DNA from: WTJY01 sp045105475 | GTDB taxonomy: Bacteria; Chloroflexota; Anaerolineae; Promineifilales; Promineifilaceae | Direction of reading: 5' to 3' | Assembly (NCBI GenBank): GCA_045105475.1 | Contig: JBGCDP010000027.1 | Span: 1-64,000, forward strand | DNA length: 64,000 nt | Part shown: positions 8,031 through 16,679 of the stretch, piece after piece | How the letters are laid out: each line of letters begins with the position of its first letter | Position numbering within the stretch: position 1 is the first letter of the stretch | Position numbers and translations under genes: made by a program | The notes under the pieces: model-generated | What the model was told of the DNA's origin: nothing | Databases searched by the model: none | Seen by the model: the letters and a program-made list of their open reading frames with translations, nothing else

Positions 8031-8309
8031 ATGATTAATTTAACCTTTAAAACATGGCTGCTAATCTTTTGCATTCTTCTAGCTTTGTCTGCATTTTTTA
8101 TAGTTATTGATCTCCAAATCGGGCTTTTTATTGTACCAACAGCGATTTTGAGCTTGCCACTCTTCTATTTTATTCCAGTGGTTTTGCGAGGTGAACCTGA
8201 AAACTGGATTTTAGGTTGGGGGTGTATTGTTAGTTTCTGTGTTTTTCTGTTGGGAAGTTGCTTTATGTTCTTTCTTTACCGAGCTGTTGTTATTCAGTCA
8301 TCATATTGA
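8031..8309 (+). CDS. Small membrane protein, probable paralogue of the preceding one
   Basis: The 92-residue protein has three hydrophobic segments (about residues 8-27, 30-52 and 60-85) and the segment ENWILGWGCIVSFCVFLLG, which resembles NNFLIWGCVVSGLIVLTSG of the upstream protein. It starts 13 bp after the previous stop and is probably translated from the same message. Function unknown; a toxin-like or accessory membrane peptide is possible but there is no evidence for either. Confidence 0.55.
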   Translation: MINLTFKTWLLIFCILLALSAFFIVIDLQIGLFIVPTAILSLPLFYFIPVVLRGEPENWILGWGCIVSFCVFLLGSCFMFFLYRAVVIQSSY

Positions 8310-8356
8310 TAAGCCGTTGGCTTTTATTTACTAAGTTTTTTCTAATTAACGCTACT

Positions 8357-9439
8357 ATGTCTAACTTATTTTCATCCTTCAAAATTAAAGATATTACTTT
8401 TCGCAATCGCATCGGGGTTTCACCGATGTGCCAATACAGCTCTGAAAACGGCTATGCTACCGATTGGCACATGGTTCATTTAGGATCACGAGCTGTGGGT
8501 GGAGCCGGCTTAATTATTGTCGAAGCGACAGCCGTTAGCCCTGAAGGGCGCATTACGCCGGGGGACGCTGGTTTGTGGGAAGATGGCCAAATTGAGCCAT
8601 TGATTCCGGTTAACCAATTTATGAAAGATTACGGTGCTGTGCCTGCGATTCAGTTAGCACATGCAGGGCGTAAAGCGGGGGCATCTCGGCCGTGGGAAGG
8701 TGGCGCTCATCTTAAAAATGAAGATGGTGGTTGGGATCCGATCGGCCCAACTGACCAGCCGTTTGACGAAACCCGTATTTGGAAAACACCAAAAGCGATG
8801 GACTTGGCTGAAATCAAACGGGTGCAAAATGCATTTAGAGATGCGGCCGTCCGTTCGCTCGAAGCTGGCTATGAAATGGTCGAAATTCATGGGGCACATG
8901 GTTATCTGATGCATAGCTTTAGCTCGCCGTTGTCTAACACTCGCACCGACGAATATGGTGGCGATTTGCGCGGCCGGAGCCGTATGCTGCGTGAAACGGT
9001 GGCGGCCGTGCGTGAAGTGTGGCCTGAAAACCTGCCGCTGGCTGTCCGTTTGTCTGCATCTGATTGGGTGCCGGAAGGCAACTCGGTTGGGGATAATGTT
9101 CAGATCTCTATCTGGCTAAAAGAGTTAGGCGTTGATGTGATCGACTGTTCGGCCGGAGGTGCTTCACCTTTGTCGCGTACCGCCTTGTCAGGCATTGTGA
9201 CTGACCAAATTGATTTGGCCGACCAGATTCGGGCAGAAGCGGATATCCCGACGATGGCCGTTGGTGGCATTACTGAAGCAAGCCATGCTGAATCGATTAT
9301 TGCAGAGGGTAAAGCGGATTTTGCCCTATTGGCGCGTGAGCTTCTGCGCGACCCCTATTGGCCCTATCGGGCGGCGATGGAGTTAGGTGTCGATAAGCAT
9401 GAGGTTTTTCCACCACAGAATTCTTTTTGGGTCGGGTAA
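8357..9439 (+). CDS. NADH:flavin oxidoreductase, old yellow enzyme family (YqjM-like)
   Basis: The 360-residue protein is an FMN-dependent ene-reductase TIM barrel that reduces activated C=C bonds with NAD(P)H. Motifs seen are VSPMCQYS (with the Cys typical of thermophilic-like/YqjM enzymes), VHLGSRAVGGAGLIIVEAT, AIQLAHAGRKA, the substrate-binding HGAHGYLMHSFSSPLSN and the FMN-phosphate region TMAVGGITEAS followed by ALLARELLRDPYWPY. Length is normal. I choose the ATG at 8357, where MSNLFSSFKIKDITFRNRI matches the usual opening; a longer frame upstream overlaps the small membrane gene. An inverted repeat follows the stop. Confidence 0.92.
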   Translation: MSNLFSSFKIKDITFRNRIGVSPMCQYSSENGYATDWHMVHLGSRAVGGAGLIIVEATAVSPEGRITPGDAGLWEDGQIEPLIPVNQFMKDYGAVPAIQLAHAGRKAGASRPWEGGAHLKNEDGGWDPIGPTDQPFDETRIWKTPKAMDLAEIKRVQNAFRDAAVRSLEAGYEMVEIHGAHGYLMHSFSSPLSNTRTDEYGGDLRGRSRMLRETVAAVREVWPENLPLAVRLSASDWVPEGNSVGDNVQISIWLKELGVDVIDCSAGGASPLSRTALSGIVTDQIDLADQIRAEADIPTMAVGGITEASHAESIIAEGKADFALLARELLRDPYWPYRAAMELGVDKHEVFPPQNSFWVG

Positions 9440-9452
9440 GTAACCTTTTTAG

Positions 9453-9477
9453 ACCGCCATGCTAAGCGCATGGCGGT
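9453..9477 (+). terminator. Hairpin after the ene-reductase gene
   Basis: ACCGCCATGC (9453-9462) pairs with GCATGGCGGT (9468-9477) around a 5-nt loop, 13 bp after the stop codon. The tract after it is not T-rich, so termination would be weak or Rho-assisted. Confidence 0.55.
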
Positions 9478-9625
9478 TGAATTCACCTAAACGTTACGCG
9501 GTAATATGTGGCCCATAGGTTTTACGACAGATTTCCGTAGGGATGTTTCATACTCAAAACAGCTATATTATCAAGGGACTTGAATCCAAAATACCAAGAC
9601 CCAATAATGGGTGTTAGGAGATATT

Positions 9626-11269
9626 ATGAGTAAAACCAAATTATTGTTTGTTGGCTGGATATGTGCACTTTTAATCGGCTGTAGTTCCCCTGCCGATACA
9701 CCGCCTACGGCAGCGGTTGCAACGGTAGCAGAGACTGTGCCGACTCCTCAATCTGACGGCGGGACCGACATTATTGCAGCAACGGAGCCATCGGCCGACA
9801 GTGATCGAGCACATACGGCGATCGACAGTGATCCAGTACCTACAGCCACAGCTGTTACGTTGAACACGGTTGTTCCGGCCGCGACACCAACGGCTGAAGC
9901 TACGCAGCTACCAGTTGAGGTTGATGTCCCAGTTTTGGAAAACATAAGGTTTATTAACAGCCAAACGGGGCTAACAGGTGTTGAGTTTGAAGTGCCAAAT
10001 GAAATCCGCATCTGGTTTGACTATGCTAACGTTCTAGACGATTCTATTTTTAAACGAGATTGGTATTTTAATGACGCTCTACTTATTTCAAGAGAAGAAG
10101 CATGGGATGGTGAGCAATATGGGCCGAAAGGTGAGCGTGCTGATGTTTCGATATTTGATTTAGAGTCAGGCTTAGCACCGGGTCAATATCGGGTTGAGTT
10201 GTTTTTGGATGGCGTTCAACAGACCACTAAAACCTTTTCAATTGTGCCGGTGAACACGGCTCCAGGGTTGCCAGAAGACCAGAGGTTCACCAATTTGGTT
10301 TTTGAGGGTGTAAGCACTTTTACAATAGCTAGTGCAAGACAGTTTGAGCAACCAAATGAAGTTTTTGCCATATGGCTGTACCGGGGAATGTTAGACGGGA
10401 CGCTGGTACGCAGAGATTGGTATTTTAACGACGAGCTGTTTATTTCTAAAGAGGAAAATTGGGATATTGATATTTATGGTGAAGGGGGTTTTCGAACCGA
10501 TGTATCAATCTATGATTATGAAGTTGGCTTGAGAGAAGGTGACTATAGATTAGAGTTGTTTATTGATGGAGAACTAAAAGCGAACGAAGCATTTACTGTT
10601 GTGCCCCCTTATACCTTGACTTCTTTGACTGAACCGGTCAGTGGTAAACGGGCCAGCTCTGAAGGATTTAACACTGTTGTGGTGAACAACCCTGATGGGA
10701 GCCAAGATCAGGTTGCACTTGGCGGCCGAATTCAGTCAGTTGATTGGTTCCCGGGTGGAGATAAAATGATTATCTCTACTAAAAAAGTGGTCGATCCTGA
10801 TTCCGATCTTTTGGCTTTTGCACATGCATATGAGCTTTGGCTGTGGGATCTAAAAGGTAAAAGCGTTATCAATATCGGCACAGTTGCAGACAATTTTCAA
10901 TTGCCCGTGGTATCCCCTGATGGGAACACGATCGCGGTTTTAGCCGGGTCCGGCTACGGTGACGCTTGTGTTATCGATTTACGCCTGACTTTCTTGAAAA
11001 TGGATGGTTTAAGCGTAACCGAAAAGATTTCAACTGAGCAGTTGGCAATTGGTTCTGGCAGCATCGATTCTGCTACAGCTTGGACCATACATGAAGATGA
11101 AGGGTATCGTGAGCATCAAATCGAAACTTTGTCTGATGAGATTATTAGCTCTGGTAGTTGGATTGACAGCAATCGTTTTAGCACAACATTTGGTTTTACC
11201 GATTGCTCTGACAATTATGGGAATTATGAGGTAAATTTGAGTGAGTTAACGGCCAAGAAAGTTGAATAA
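9626..11269 (+). CDS. Lipoprotein with two copies of an unrecognised ~100-residue domain and a propeller-like C-terminus
   Basis: The 547-residue protein begins with a lipoprotein signal (LLIGCSS, Cys near residue 19), then a Thr/Ala/Pro-rich linker to about residue 100. Two homologous domains follow (about 105-215 and 220-325), both built on NE..(I)W..Y....D.....RDWYFND.L.IS.E..WD...YG..G.R.DVSI.D.E.GL..G.YR.EL..DG. The C-terminal 200 residues contain WFPGGDKMIISTK, YELWLWDLKGKS and VVSPDGNTIAVLAGSG, typical of WD40/TolB-like beta-propeller blades. AGGAG lies 5 nt before the chosen ATG. The protein is probably anchored on the outer face of the membrane. I do not recognise the repeated domain; function unknown. 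Confidence 0.8.
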   Translation: MSKTKLLFVGWICALLIGCSSPADTPPTAAVATVAETVPTPQSDGGTDIIAATEPSADSDRAHTAIDSDPVPTATAVTLNTVVPAATPTAEATQLPVEVDVPVLENIRFINSQTGLTGVEFEVPNEIRIWFDYANVLDDSIFKRDWYFNDALLISREEAWDGEQYGPKGERADVSIFDLESGLAPGQYRVELFLDGVQQTTKTFSIVPVNTAPGLPEDQRFTNLVFEGVSTFTIASARQFEQPNEVFAIWLYRGMLDGTLVRRDWYFNDELFISKEENWDIDIYGEGGFRTDVSIYDYEVGLREGDYRLELFIDGELKANEAFTVVPPYTLTSLTEPVSGKRASSEGFNTVVVNNPDGSQDQVALGGRIQSVDWFPGGDKMIISTKKVVDPDSDLLAFAHAYELWLWDLKGKSVINIGTVADNFQLPVVSPDGNTIAVLAGSGYGDACVIDLRLTFLKMDGLSVTEKISTEQLAIGSGSIDSATAWTIHEDEGYREHQIETLSDEIISSGSWIDSNRFSTTFGFTDCSDNYGNYEVNLSELTAKKVE

Positions 11270-11296
11270 GGTTGCTAACTCTTTAAATTTAAATCT

Positions 11297-12589
11297 ATGT
11301 CATTTTTTTCTTCGCTTTTTAATTCGAACAATCGGCCGCTGCACATGGGGAAATACCCGATGGAGGCGATTAAACGCGTCGATAAAACGACCACACTAAT
11401 CACCGATGAGGTGCCACGTACGCCGAAACGGGCAAACTTTTTTATTCGGCTGGCATTTGGTGACATGGGCAAAAGACCTGCGGCCGAAATCAAGCGTTTT
11501 GTCGGCAAATATCCGCTAAACCGAGCGATGGGAAAAGTCATGCGAGAACATGTCCCGCTCGGCCGAGGTGAGCCTAATGAGGATGTTTCCCCGTTGCCAG
11601 ATGACCAGACTGAGCGTGCCAATCATCTAAAATCCCTCTGCTACTTTATGGATGCAGACATCGTTGGCATTTGCGAGGTTCCAGACTATGCATGGTATTC
11701 GCACGATGTTGACGGGAATGAAATACCCGCCCGTCATAAATACGCCATCGTTATGCTAATTGATCAAGGGTACGAAACGATGGCGGGGTCAAGCGGGGAC
11801 GATTGGATCAGCGCTTCACAGAGTTATCGAGCCTATGTCAATGGCTCACAAACGGCAACCGTTGTTACCAATTATCTGCTTGAATTAGGGTACGAGGCCC
11901 AAGCGCATACCAATGCTGATAGCGATGTCTTGCATAATCCTTTGGTGATGCTGGCTGGATTAGGGGAGCTAAGCCGGATCGGTGAGGTGGTTCTCAATCC
12001 ATTCTTGGGGCCACGGTTTAAAACGTCGATTGTTACGACTAACTTGGAGATGGCGGTCGACAAACCGATCGATTTCAATCTGCAAGAGTTTTGTGATTCC
12101 TGTAAAAAATGTGCACGTGAATGCCCATCTCAAGCGATTTCTTATGGGGATAAGGTGATGTTCAACGGGTATGAGATGTGGAAGCCTGATGTTGAGGCGT
12201 GTACGAAATACCGGGTGATGAACCCGGCTGGGTCTGGCTGCGGCCGCTGTATGAAAGTGTGCCATTTCAACAAAAAGGGGCTTCTGCAACATCGATTGGC
12301 ATTATGGATGGCGATCAACTGGTCATTTACCCATAAATTCTTGATTTGGCTCGATGATGCATTGGGATACGGAGAACGGGCTCCTATCTGGAAATGGTGG
12401 CAAGACCTAGAAGATGTGGATGGTAAGTTTGTGCGGCCGAAGAAGACCAATGAGCGAGATTTACGGCCGGAGAAACAAGCACCAGATCGCCAGAAGAATG
12501 TGACATTTTATGGTCTTGACACCTTGCCCCCATTGGGATCGAAAGAGCCACATCCGCTTAAAAAGCCACGCAAGAAAAAGAAAGATTAA
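11297..12589 (+). CDS. Reductive-dehalogenase-like iron-sulfur protein (no Tat signal)
   Basis: The 430-residue protein has a C-terminal pair of [4Fe-4S] motifs: FCDSCKKCARECPSQAI (about residues 262-278) and, after a Cys 12 residues earlier, CGRCMKVCHFNKKG (about 315-328). The upstream 250 residues contain segments such as VGICEVPDYAWYSHDVDG and a VVTNYLLELGYEAQAH region typical of the corrinoid-binding fold shared by reductive dehalogenases (RdhA) and the epoxyqueuosine reductase QueG. It lacks the N-terminal Tat signal of respiratory RdhA, so it should be cytosolic. There is no rdhB membrane-anchor gene nearby. Its stop overlaps the cutC start as TAATG, so the two are translationally coupled. 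Dehalogenation is only one possible reaction. Confidence 0.72.
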   Translation: MSFFSSLFNSNNRPLHMGKYPMEAIKRVDKTTTLITDEVPRTPKRANFFIRLAFGDMGKRPAAEIKRFVGKYPLNRAMGKVMREHVPLGRGEPNEDVSPLPDDQTERANHLKSLCYFMDADIVGICEVPDYAWYSHDVDGNEIPARHKYAIVMLIDQGYETMAGSSGDDWISASQSYRAYVNGSQTATVVTNYLLELGYEAQAHTNADSDVLHNPLVMLAGLGELSRIGEVVLNPFLGPRFKTSIVTTNLEMAVDKPIDFNLQEFCDSCKKCARECPSQAISYGDKVMFNGYEMWKPDVEACTKYRVMNPAGSGCGRCMKVCHFNKKGLLQHRLALWMAINWSFTHKFLIWLDDALGYGERAPIWKWWQDLEDVDGKFVRPKKTNERDLRPEKQAPDRQKNVTFYGLDTLPPLGSKEPHPLKKPRKKKKD

Positions 12590-13344
12590 TGCCGATAAAA
12601 GTTGAAATCTGCTTAGATGGGGCCGATTCAGCCGTGGCGGCCCAAGAAGGGGGCGCCGACCGTGTCGAACTGTGTGACAACCTGATCCAAGGGGGCACAA
12701 CCCCGTCTCTTGGATTGGTTGAGCTGGTGCGCCAGAAAATCGATATCGACATGATGGTGATGATCCGGCCGCGTGGCGGTGATTTTCTCTACAGTGACTT
12801 TGAGTTTGCGGTGATGCATCAAAACATCAAAAGATTACATGGCTTAGGGGTAGATGGGGTTGTGTTTGGCTTGCTTAATTCTGATGGAACAGTTGATCGT
12901 GACCGGACGGCCGAGCTTATTGACCTAGCCCGGCCGATGCAAGTGACATTTCATCGCGCATTTGATATGAGCCGTGACCCGTTTGAAGCGTTGGATACGT
13001 TGCTAGAGCTAGGTGTTGAACGTATTTTGACATCAGGCCAGGCAGTCAGCGCGTTAGCCGGTATCGAGCTAATTCAAGAATTACAGAAGCGGGCGGGGGA
13101 CAGATTAACCATCATGCCTGCTGTGGGCGTCAACGCTCAAACGGGGCCGATTTTAGTGCAGGATGGGGGTGTGCGAGAACTGCATGTTGGCTCGGCCGTC
13201 AAGCGGCGTATCCCGACCGGCATGGTCTATCAAAATCACCTGGTTTCAATGGGTGGAGATGGGGAGCAATCAGAGTTTGATCGGTTGGAAACATCGGCAG
13301 ACTTGGTTCGTGATTTTGTAACCGCAGTCGGCCGTGCTGTTTGA
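12589..13344 (+). CDS. cutC: CutC family protein
   Basis: The 251-residue TIM-barrel protein opens with the diagnostic VEICLDGADSAVAAQEGGA followed by DRVELCDNLIQGGTTPSLG, then MIRPRGGDFLYSDFEF and VTFHRAFDMSRDPFEALD, ending in a REL.(H)VGSAVK segment. CutC was named for copper homeostasis in Escherichia coli, but its biochemical role is unsettled. The start codon overlaps the stop of the Fe-S protein gene (TAATG at 12587-12591). It is convergent with the cysteine-synthase-like gene 11 bp downstream. Confidence 0.93.
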   Translation: MPIKVEICLDGADSAVAAQEGGADRVELCDNLIQGGTTPSLGLVELVRQKIDIDMMVMIRPRGGDFLYSDFEFAVMHQNIKRLHGLGVDGVVFGLLNSDGTVDRDRTAELIDLARPMQVTFHRAFDMSRDPFEALDTLLELGVERILTSGQAVSALAGIELIQELQKRAGDRLTIMPAVGVNAQTGPILVQDGGVRELHVGSAVKRRIPTGMVYQNHLVSMGGDGEQSEFDRLETSADLVRDFVTAVGRAV

Positions 13345-13355
13345 TGTTGGTAACG

Positions 13356-14309
13356 CTAAATTGAATACAGGTCGCCAGCTAAATATTTTAAGCCAAAGTC
13401 ACACGCTACCGTCGCTACCGTTTTACCCGGACCTAACTCTCGAGCCAATTGCAACGCACCCACCACATTTAACCCGGTTGATGTTCCGCCAAAGATTCCT
13501 TCTTCCGTCGCTAAACGGCGGGCCATCGCCCGACCTTCTTGCTCATCGATTCCCCGAGCGTCATTAAACTGGCTTTTGTCGACGAGTGGAGGGACAAAAC
13601 CGATACCTGTTCCATCAACTGTATGAGGACCGTTGTACCCTTTGGAGATAGCTGGGGATGTGGCGGGCTCAAGAGCCACAATCATGGTGTCTGGGTTTGC
13701 CAGCCGCAATTCGGCCGAGACTCCCATAATCATTCCCCCAGTACCGACCATGCCACAAAAAGCATCAAGCGGTTGGTCCAGTTGTGCCAGCAACTCCCGG
13801 CCGATCCCACGATAGCCTATCAATGAGTCTCCATTGTTGAGCTGGTTGGTCCAATACCCGTTGGTTGCTTTGGTCAGCTCTTCCGCCTTGGCAAACATGC
13901 GATCAAATAGGTCAGGGGTAATTTTCCCACCATCGCTTGGCTCAACATGCAAATCAGCACCAAATGCGACCATCGTTTGTAGCTTCTCATTTGCATACGC
14001 ATCAGATGAAACAACTTTAAACGGATACCCTTTAACCGCGCAAACAAACGCTAGCGACGATCCAGTACTGCCGCCGGTCCATTCAACCACTGTCATTCCT
14101 GGCTTGAGGTCACCTCGTTTTTCAGCTTCTTCGATCATGGATAACGCCATCCGGTCTTTGTATGAACCGGTTGGGTTGAAATATTCTAATTTCACGACGA
14201 TGTCAGCAGAGCCTTCTGGGACAATGTTTTGTAAGCGCACAACGGGCGTCTTACCGATAACTTCAAGTGTGGAATTGGCAGTATGTGGGCTATTTTTGAG
14301 GATGGGCAT
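13356..14309 (-). CDS. Cysteine synthase family PLP enzyme
   Basis: This 317-residue fold-type II PLP enzyme has the O-acetylserine sulfhydrylase/cystathionine beta-synthase signature: GKTPVVRL near residue 18, the Schiff-base lysine in FNPTGSYKDRMAL, the substrate loop WTGGSTGSSLAFV and the phosphate-binding GMVGTGGMIMGVS. It makes cysteine from an activated serine and sulfide, or a related beta-replacement product. The TGGSTG loop instead of SGNTG is a variant found in several family members and makes the exact substrate uncertain. An AAGGAAAA site precedes the ATG. It is divergent from pstS. Confidence 0.86.
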   Translation of the reverse strand: MPILKNSPHTANSTLEVIGKTPVVRLQNIVPEGSADIVVKLEYFNPTGSYKDRMALSMIEEAEKRGDLKPGMTVVEWTGGSTGSSLAFVCAVKGYPFKVVSSDAYANEKLQTMVAFGADLHVEPSDGGKITPDLFDRMFAKAEELTKATNGYWTNQLNNGDSLIGYRGIGRELLAQLDQPLDAFCGMVGTGGMIMGVSAELRLANPDTMIVALEPATSPAISKGYNGPHTVDGTGIGFVPPLVDKSQFNDARGIDEQEGRAMARRLATEEGIFGGTSTGLNVVGALQLARELGPGKTVATVACDFGLKYLAGDLYSI

Positions 14310-14640
14310 ATTAATTTTCCTTGGTAAGCAGGTGGATGAATTGATAGGTTTAACTTGTCTAAAAACTGTCTTGACTCTTTTTAGTTTAGCTGTCTCAAGG
14401 ATAGTGATCGACCCGATTCTTGCTCAACTTAAAACAGCTGAAACGCCTGTTTTAGGCCGATGTTGTATGACGCCCGATCTGAGTAAAACATGTCATTTAA
14501 CAATCTGTTAACAAAACCTTATCGGGCCGTTAAACAGCTACAGAAAGATCGTTAATTCTTAAAGCCTACTATCTAAATCGTTCACGTTTGTACTATGAAA
14601 ACGTGTCCTCAATATTTTGAAAAAAAGATTTGGAGAAAGA
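14310..14640. other. Intergenic promoter region between cysteine-synthase-like gene and pstS
   Basis: The 331-bp spacer separates divergent genes and should contain both promoters. The only clear structure is a set of 11-bp-spaced TTAACA-like repeats (listed separately) and a possible -10 hexamer TACTAT at 14567-14572. No gene is credible here. Confidence 0.6.
14497..14535 (+). promoter_or_regulatory. Pho-box-like direct repeats upstream of pstS
   Basis: TTAACA at 14497 and TTAACA at 14508 are exact, 11 bp apart; TTATCG at 14519 and TTAAAC at 14530 continue the same 11-bp spacing with mismatches. PhoP/PhoB-type regulators bind direct repeats of about 6 bp spaced 5 bp apart (TT[A/T/C]ACA in Bacillus), so four half sites upstream of the pst operon fit a phosphate-starvation operator. 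A possible -10 hexamer lies about 30 bp further on. Confidence 0.65.
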
Positions 14641-16635
14641 ATGACTAATCGGAAAACTATCTATCTAGCGATTTTGTTAATTGGCAGCTTTGCCCTTGTT
14701 GCTTGTGGGGCACAAGAAATTGAACCGGAGGCTGAACCGACACGGGAAGTAAACATTTTACTCGACCCGGTTGAGGAAGAAGCCACAAAGGAAGTTGTTG
14801 AAGTCGAAACTAAAGATGAATCATCTGAAATCATGGCAGATGGAACTATGCTTGAAGAGGTCGATCCACTCACAGTCTCAGGCGACATTGTGATCGCTGG
14901 CTCTTCAACGGTATTTCCACTGGCTGAACGGATGATTGAAGTTTTCGAGAATGAAGGATTCGGCGACTTGGTCACCTATGACAGCATCGGTTCAGGGGGC
15001 GGATTTGAACGGTTCTGTGAAGCGGGTGAATCTGACATCGCTGGTGCAAGCCGTGACATCAAAGAAGGTGAGATTGAATCGTGTGCCGCCATCGGCCGGG
15101 AACCAATCGAGTTCCGTATCGGGACAGATGCCCTTGCGGTTGTCGTTTCAGCTGAAAATGACTTTTTGGTAGGGGCAACGATGGAAGAGCTGGGAATGAT
15201 CTTTTCAACGGCCGAAACTTGGGCCGATGTGAACCCTGACTACCCGGCTGAACCGATTCTGCGCTACATCCCAGGCACCGACTCCGGCACCTTCGACTTC
15301 TTTGTTGAAGAGGTGTTTGACGAAGATACCGCACCGATTTTGGCCGCAAACAACACAGAGTTATCAGAAGATGACAATGTGCTTGTGACCGGAGTTGTTG
15401 ACTCTCCCTACGCTATCGCATTCTTTGGATACGCTTATTACCAAGAAAATGCCGACGTGGTTAACATTCTGTCAATTGATGGTGTGGAAGCGAATCAAGA
15501 AAATGTAGACGCAGCCGCTTATCCGCTAGCCCGGCCGCTGATCGTTTATTCAGACGCAGGGATCATGGCTGAGAAACCACAAGTGGGGCAGTTCTTGAGC
15601 TTTTTGATGCAAAATGTAAATGAAGAGATTGTTGAGGTTGGATATTTTCCAGCAAATGACGAAGTTCTGGGAAAAGCAAAATCTGACTTAGCAAAAGCGA
15701 TCAATGGTGAGACCGTCATGGGGTCCGATACTGACAGCGAAGAATCAATGGCAGAAGAGCATACCCAGGGGATGCTTGAAGAAGTTGATCCATTGACTGT
15801 TTCTGGCGACATTGTAATCGCTGGCTCATCTACCGTCTTTCCACTGGCAGAGCGGATGATTGAAGTTTTCGAGAATGAAGGATTCGGCGACTTGGTCACC
15901 TATGACAGCATCGGCTCAGGTGGTGGATTTGAACGGTTCTGTGAAGCGGGTGAGTCTGATATCGCTGGTGCAAGCCGTGACATCAAAGAGGGTGAGATTG
16001 AAGCATGTGCCGCCATCGGCCGGGAACCAATCGAGTTCCGTATCGGTACCGATGCCTTGGCCGTTGTGGTCTCAGCTGAAAATGACTTTTTGGTCGGGGC
16101 AACGATGGAAGAATTGGCCCTGATTTTTTCAACCGCTGAAACTTGGGCCGATGTGAATCCTGATTATCCGGCTGAACCGATCCTGCGCTATATTCCAGGA
16201 ACTGACTCAGGTACCTTCGATTTCTTTGTTGAGGAAGTTTTTGACGAAGATACCGCACCGATCTTGGCGGCCAATAACACAGAGTTATCAGAAGATGACA
16301 ACGTACTGGTCACGGGTGTTGTTGATTCTCCCTACGCTATTGCATTCTTTGGATACGCTTACTATCAAGAAAATGCAGACGTGGTAAATATTTTGGCAAT
16401 CGATGGGGTAGAAGCGAATCAAGAAAATGTAGACGCAGCTGCGTATCCACTAGCCCGGCCGCTGATCGTTTATTCAGACGCTGGCATCATTGCTGAGAAA
16501 CCACAGGTTGGTCAGTTCTTGAGCTTCTTGATGCAAAATGTAAACGAGGAAATCATCGAAGTTGGGTACTTCCCAGCTAATGATGAGGTTCTTAATGAAG
16601 CGAAATCGACTTTGGCCGCAGCAATAGGACAATAA
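14641..16635 (+). CDS. pstS: Phosphate-binding lipoprotein with two tandem PstS domains
   Basis: The 664-residue lipoprotein (lipobox LVACG, Cys 22) has an acidic linker and then two phosphate-binding domains, residues about 70-353 and 378-661, exactly 308 residues apart. The domains differ at only a handful of residues (such as ESCAAI/EACAAI and ELGMIF/ELALIF) apart from their last ten. Each has the PstS hallmarks IAGSSTVFPLAERM, a SIGSGGG loop, ASRDI, RIGTDALAVVV and PGTDSGTFDFF. The two DNA copies show many synonymous changes but also identical runs of tens of bases. GGAGAAAG precedes the ATG at 14641. It captures phosphate outside the membrane for PstCAB, which follow in order. A strong hairpin after the stop probably lets PstS be made in excess. 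Confidence 0.93.
   Translation: MTNRKTIYLAILLIGSFALVACGAQEIEPEAEPTREVNILLDPVEEEATKEVVEVETKDESSEIMADGTMLEEVDPLTVSGDIVIAGSSTVFPLAERMIEVFENEGFGDLVTYDSIGSGGGFERFCEAGESDIAGASRDIKEGEIESCAAIGREPIEFRIGTDALAVVVSAENDFLVGATMEELGMIFSTAETWADVNPDYPAEPILRYIPGTDSGTFDFFVEEVFDEDTAPILAANNTELSEDDNVLVTGVVDSPYAIAFFGYAYYQENADVVNILSIDGVEANQENVDAAAYPLARPLIVYSDAGIMAEKPQVGQFLSFLMQNVNEEIVEVGYFPANDEVLGKAKSDLAKAINGETVMGSDTDSEESMAEEHTQGMLEEVDPLTVSGDIVIAGSSTVFPLAERMIEVFENEGFGDLVTYDSIGSGGGFERFCEAGESDIAGASRDIKEGEIEACAAIGREPIEFRIGTDALAVVVSAENDFLVGATMEELALIFSTAETWADVNPDYPAEPILRYIPGTDSGTFDFFVEEVFDEDTAPILAANNTELSEDDNVLVTGVVDSPYAIAFFGYAYYQENADVVNILAIDGVEANQENVDAAAYPLARPLIVYSDAGIIAEKPQVGQFLSFLMQNVNEEIIEVGYFPANDEVLNEAKSTLAAAIGQ
14850..15697 (+). 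repeat. Tandem repeat unit 1 within pstS
   Basis: First copy of the solute-binding domain coding unit. Its counterpart begins at 15774, 924 bp later. Identity at the protein level is about 97-98% over the core, with scattered synonymous differences in the DNA. Confidence 0.9.
15774..16621 (+). repeat. Tandem repeat unit 2 within pstS
   Basis: Second copy of the domain, joined to unit 1 by an acidic linker (about residues 354-377). A stretch of about 60 bp around 15855-15914 is identical or nearly identical to 14931-14990. Confidence 0.9.
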
Positions 16636-16639
16636 TTTC

Positions 16640-16679
16640 AAAAGCCCTTGAGGGTTTCTGAAACCCTCAAGGGCTTTTT
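16640..16679 (+). terminator. Terminator/attenuator between pstS and pstC
   Basis: An 18-bp stem (16640-16657 with 16661-16678) with a CTG loop ends in TTTTT, directly after the pstS stop. It would reduce transcription into pstCAB, as is common when the binding protein is needed in excess. Confidence 0.9.

Noticed and set aside
13834..14511. 225-codon plus-strand open frame
   Set aside because: It is antisense to the cysteine-synthase-like gene and its spacer, and its sequence has no protein-like conservation that I can see.
14850..16621. pstS duplication as an assembly artefact
   Set aside because: The two copies differ by many synonymous substitutions, so they are not the same reads placed twice.
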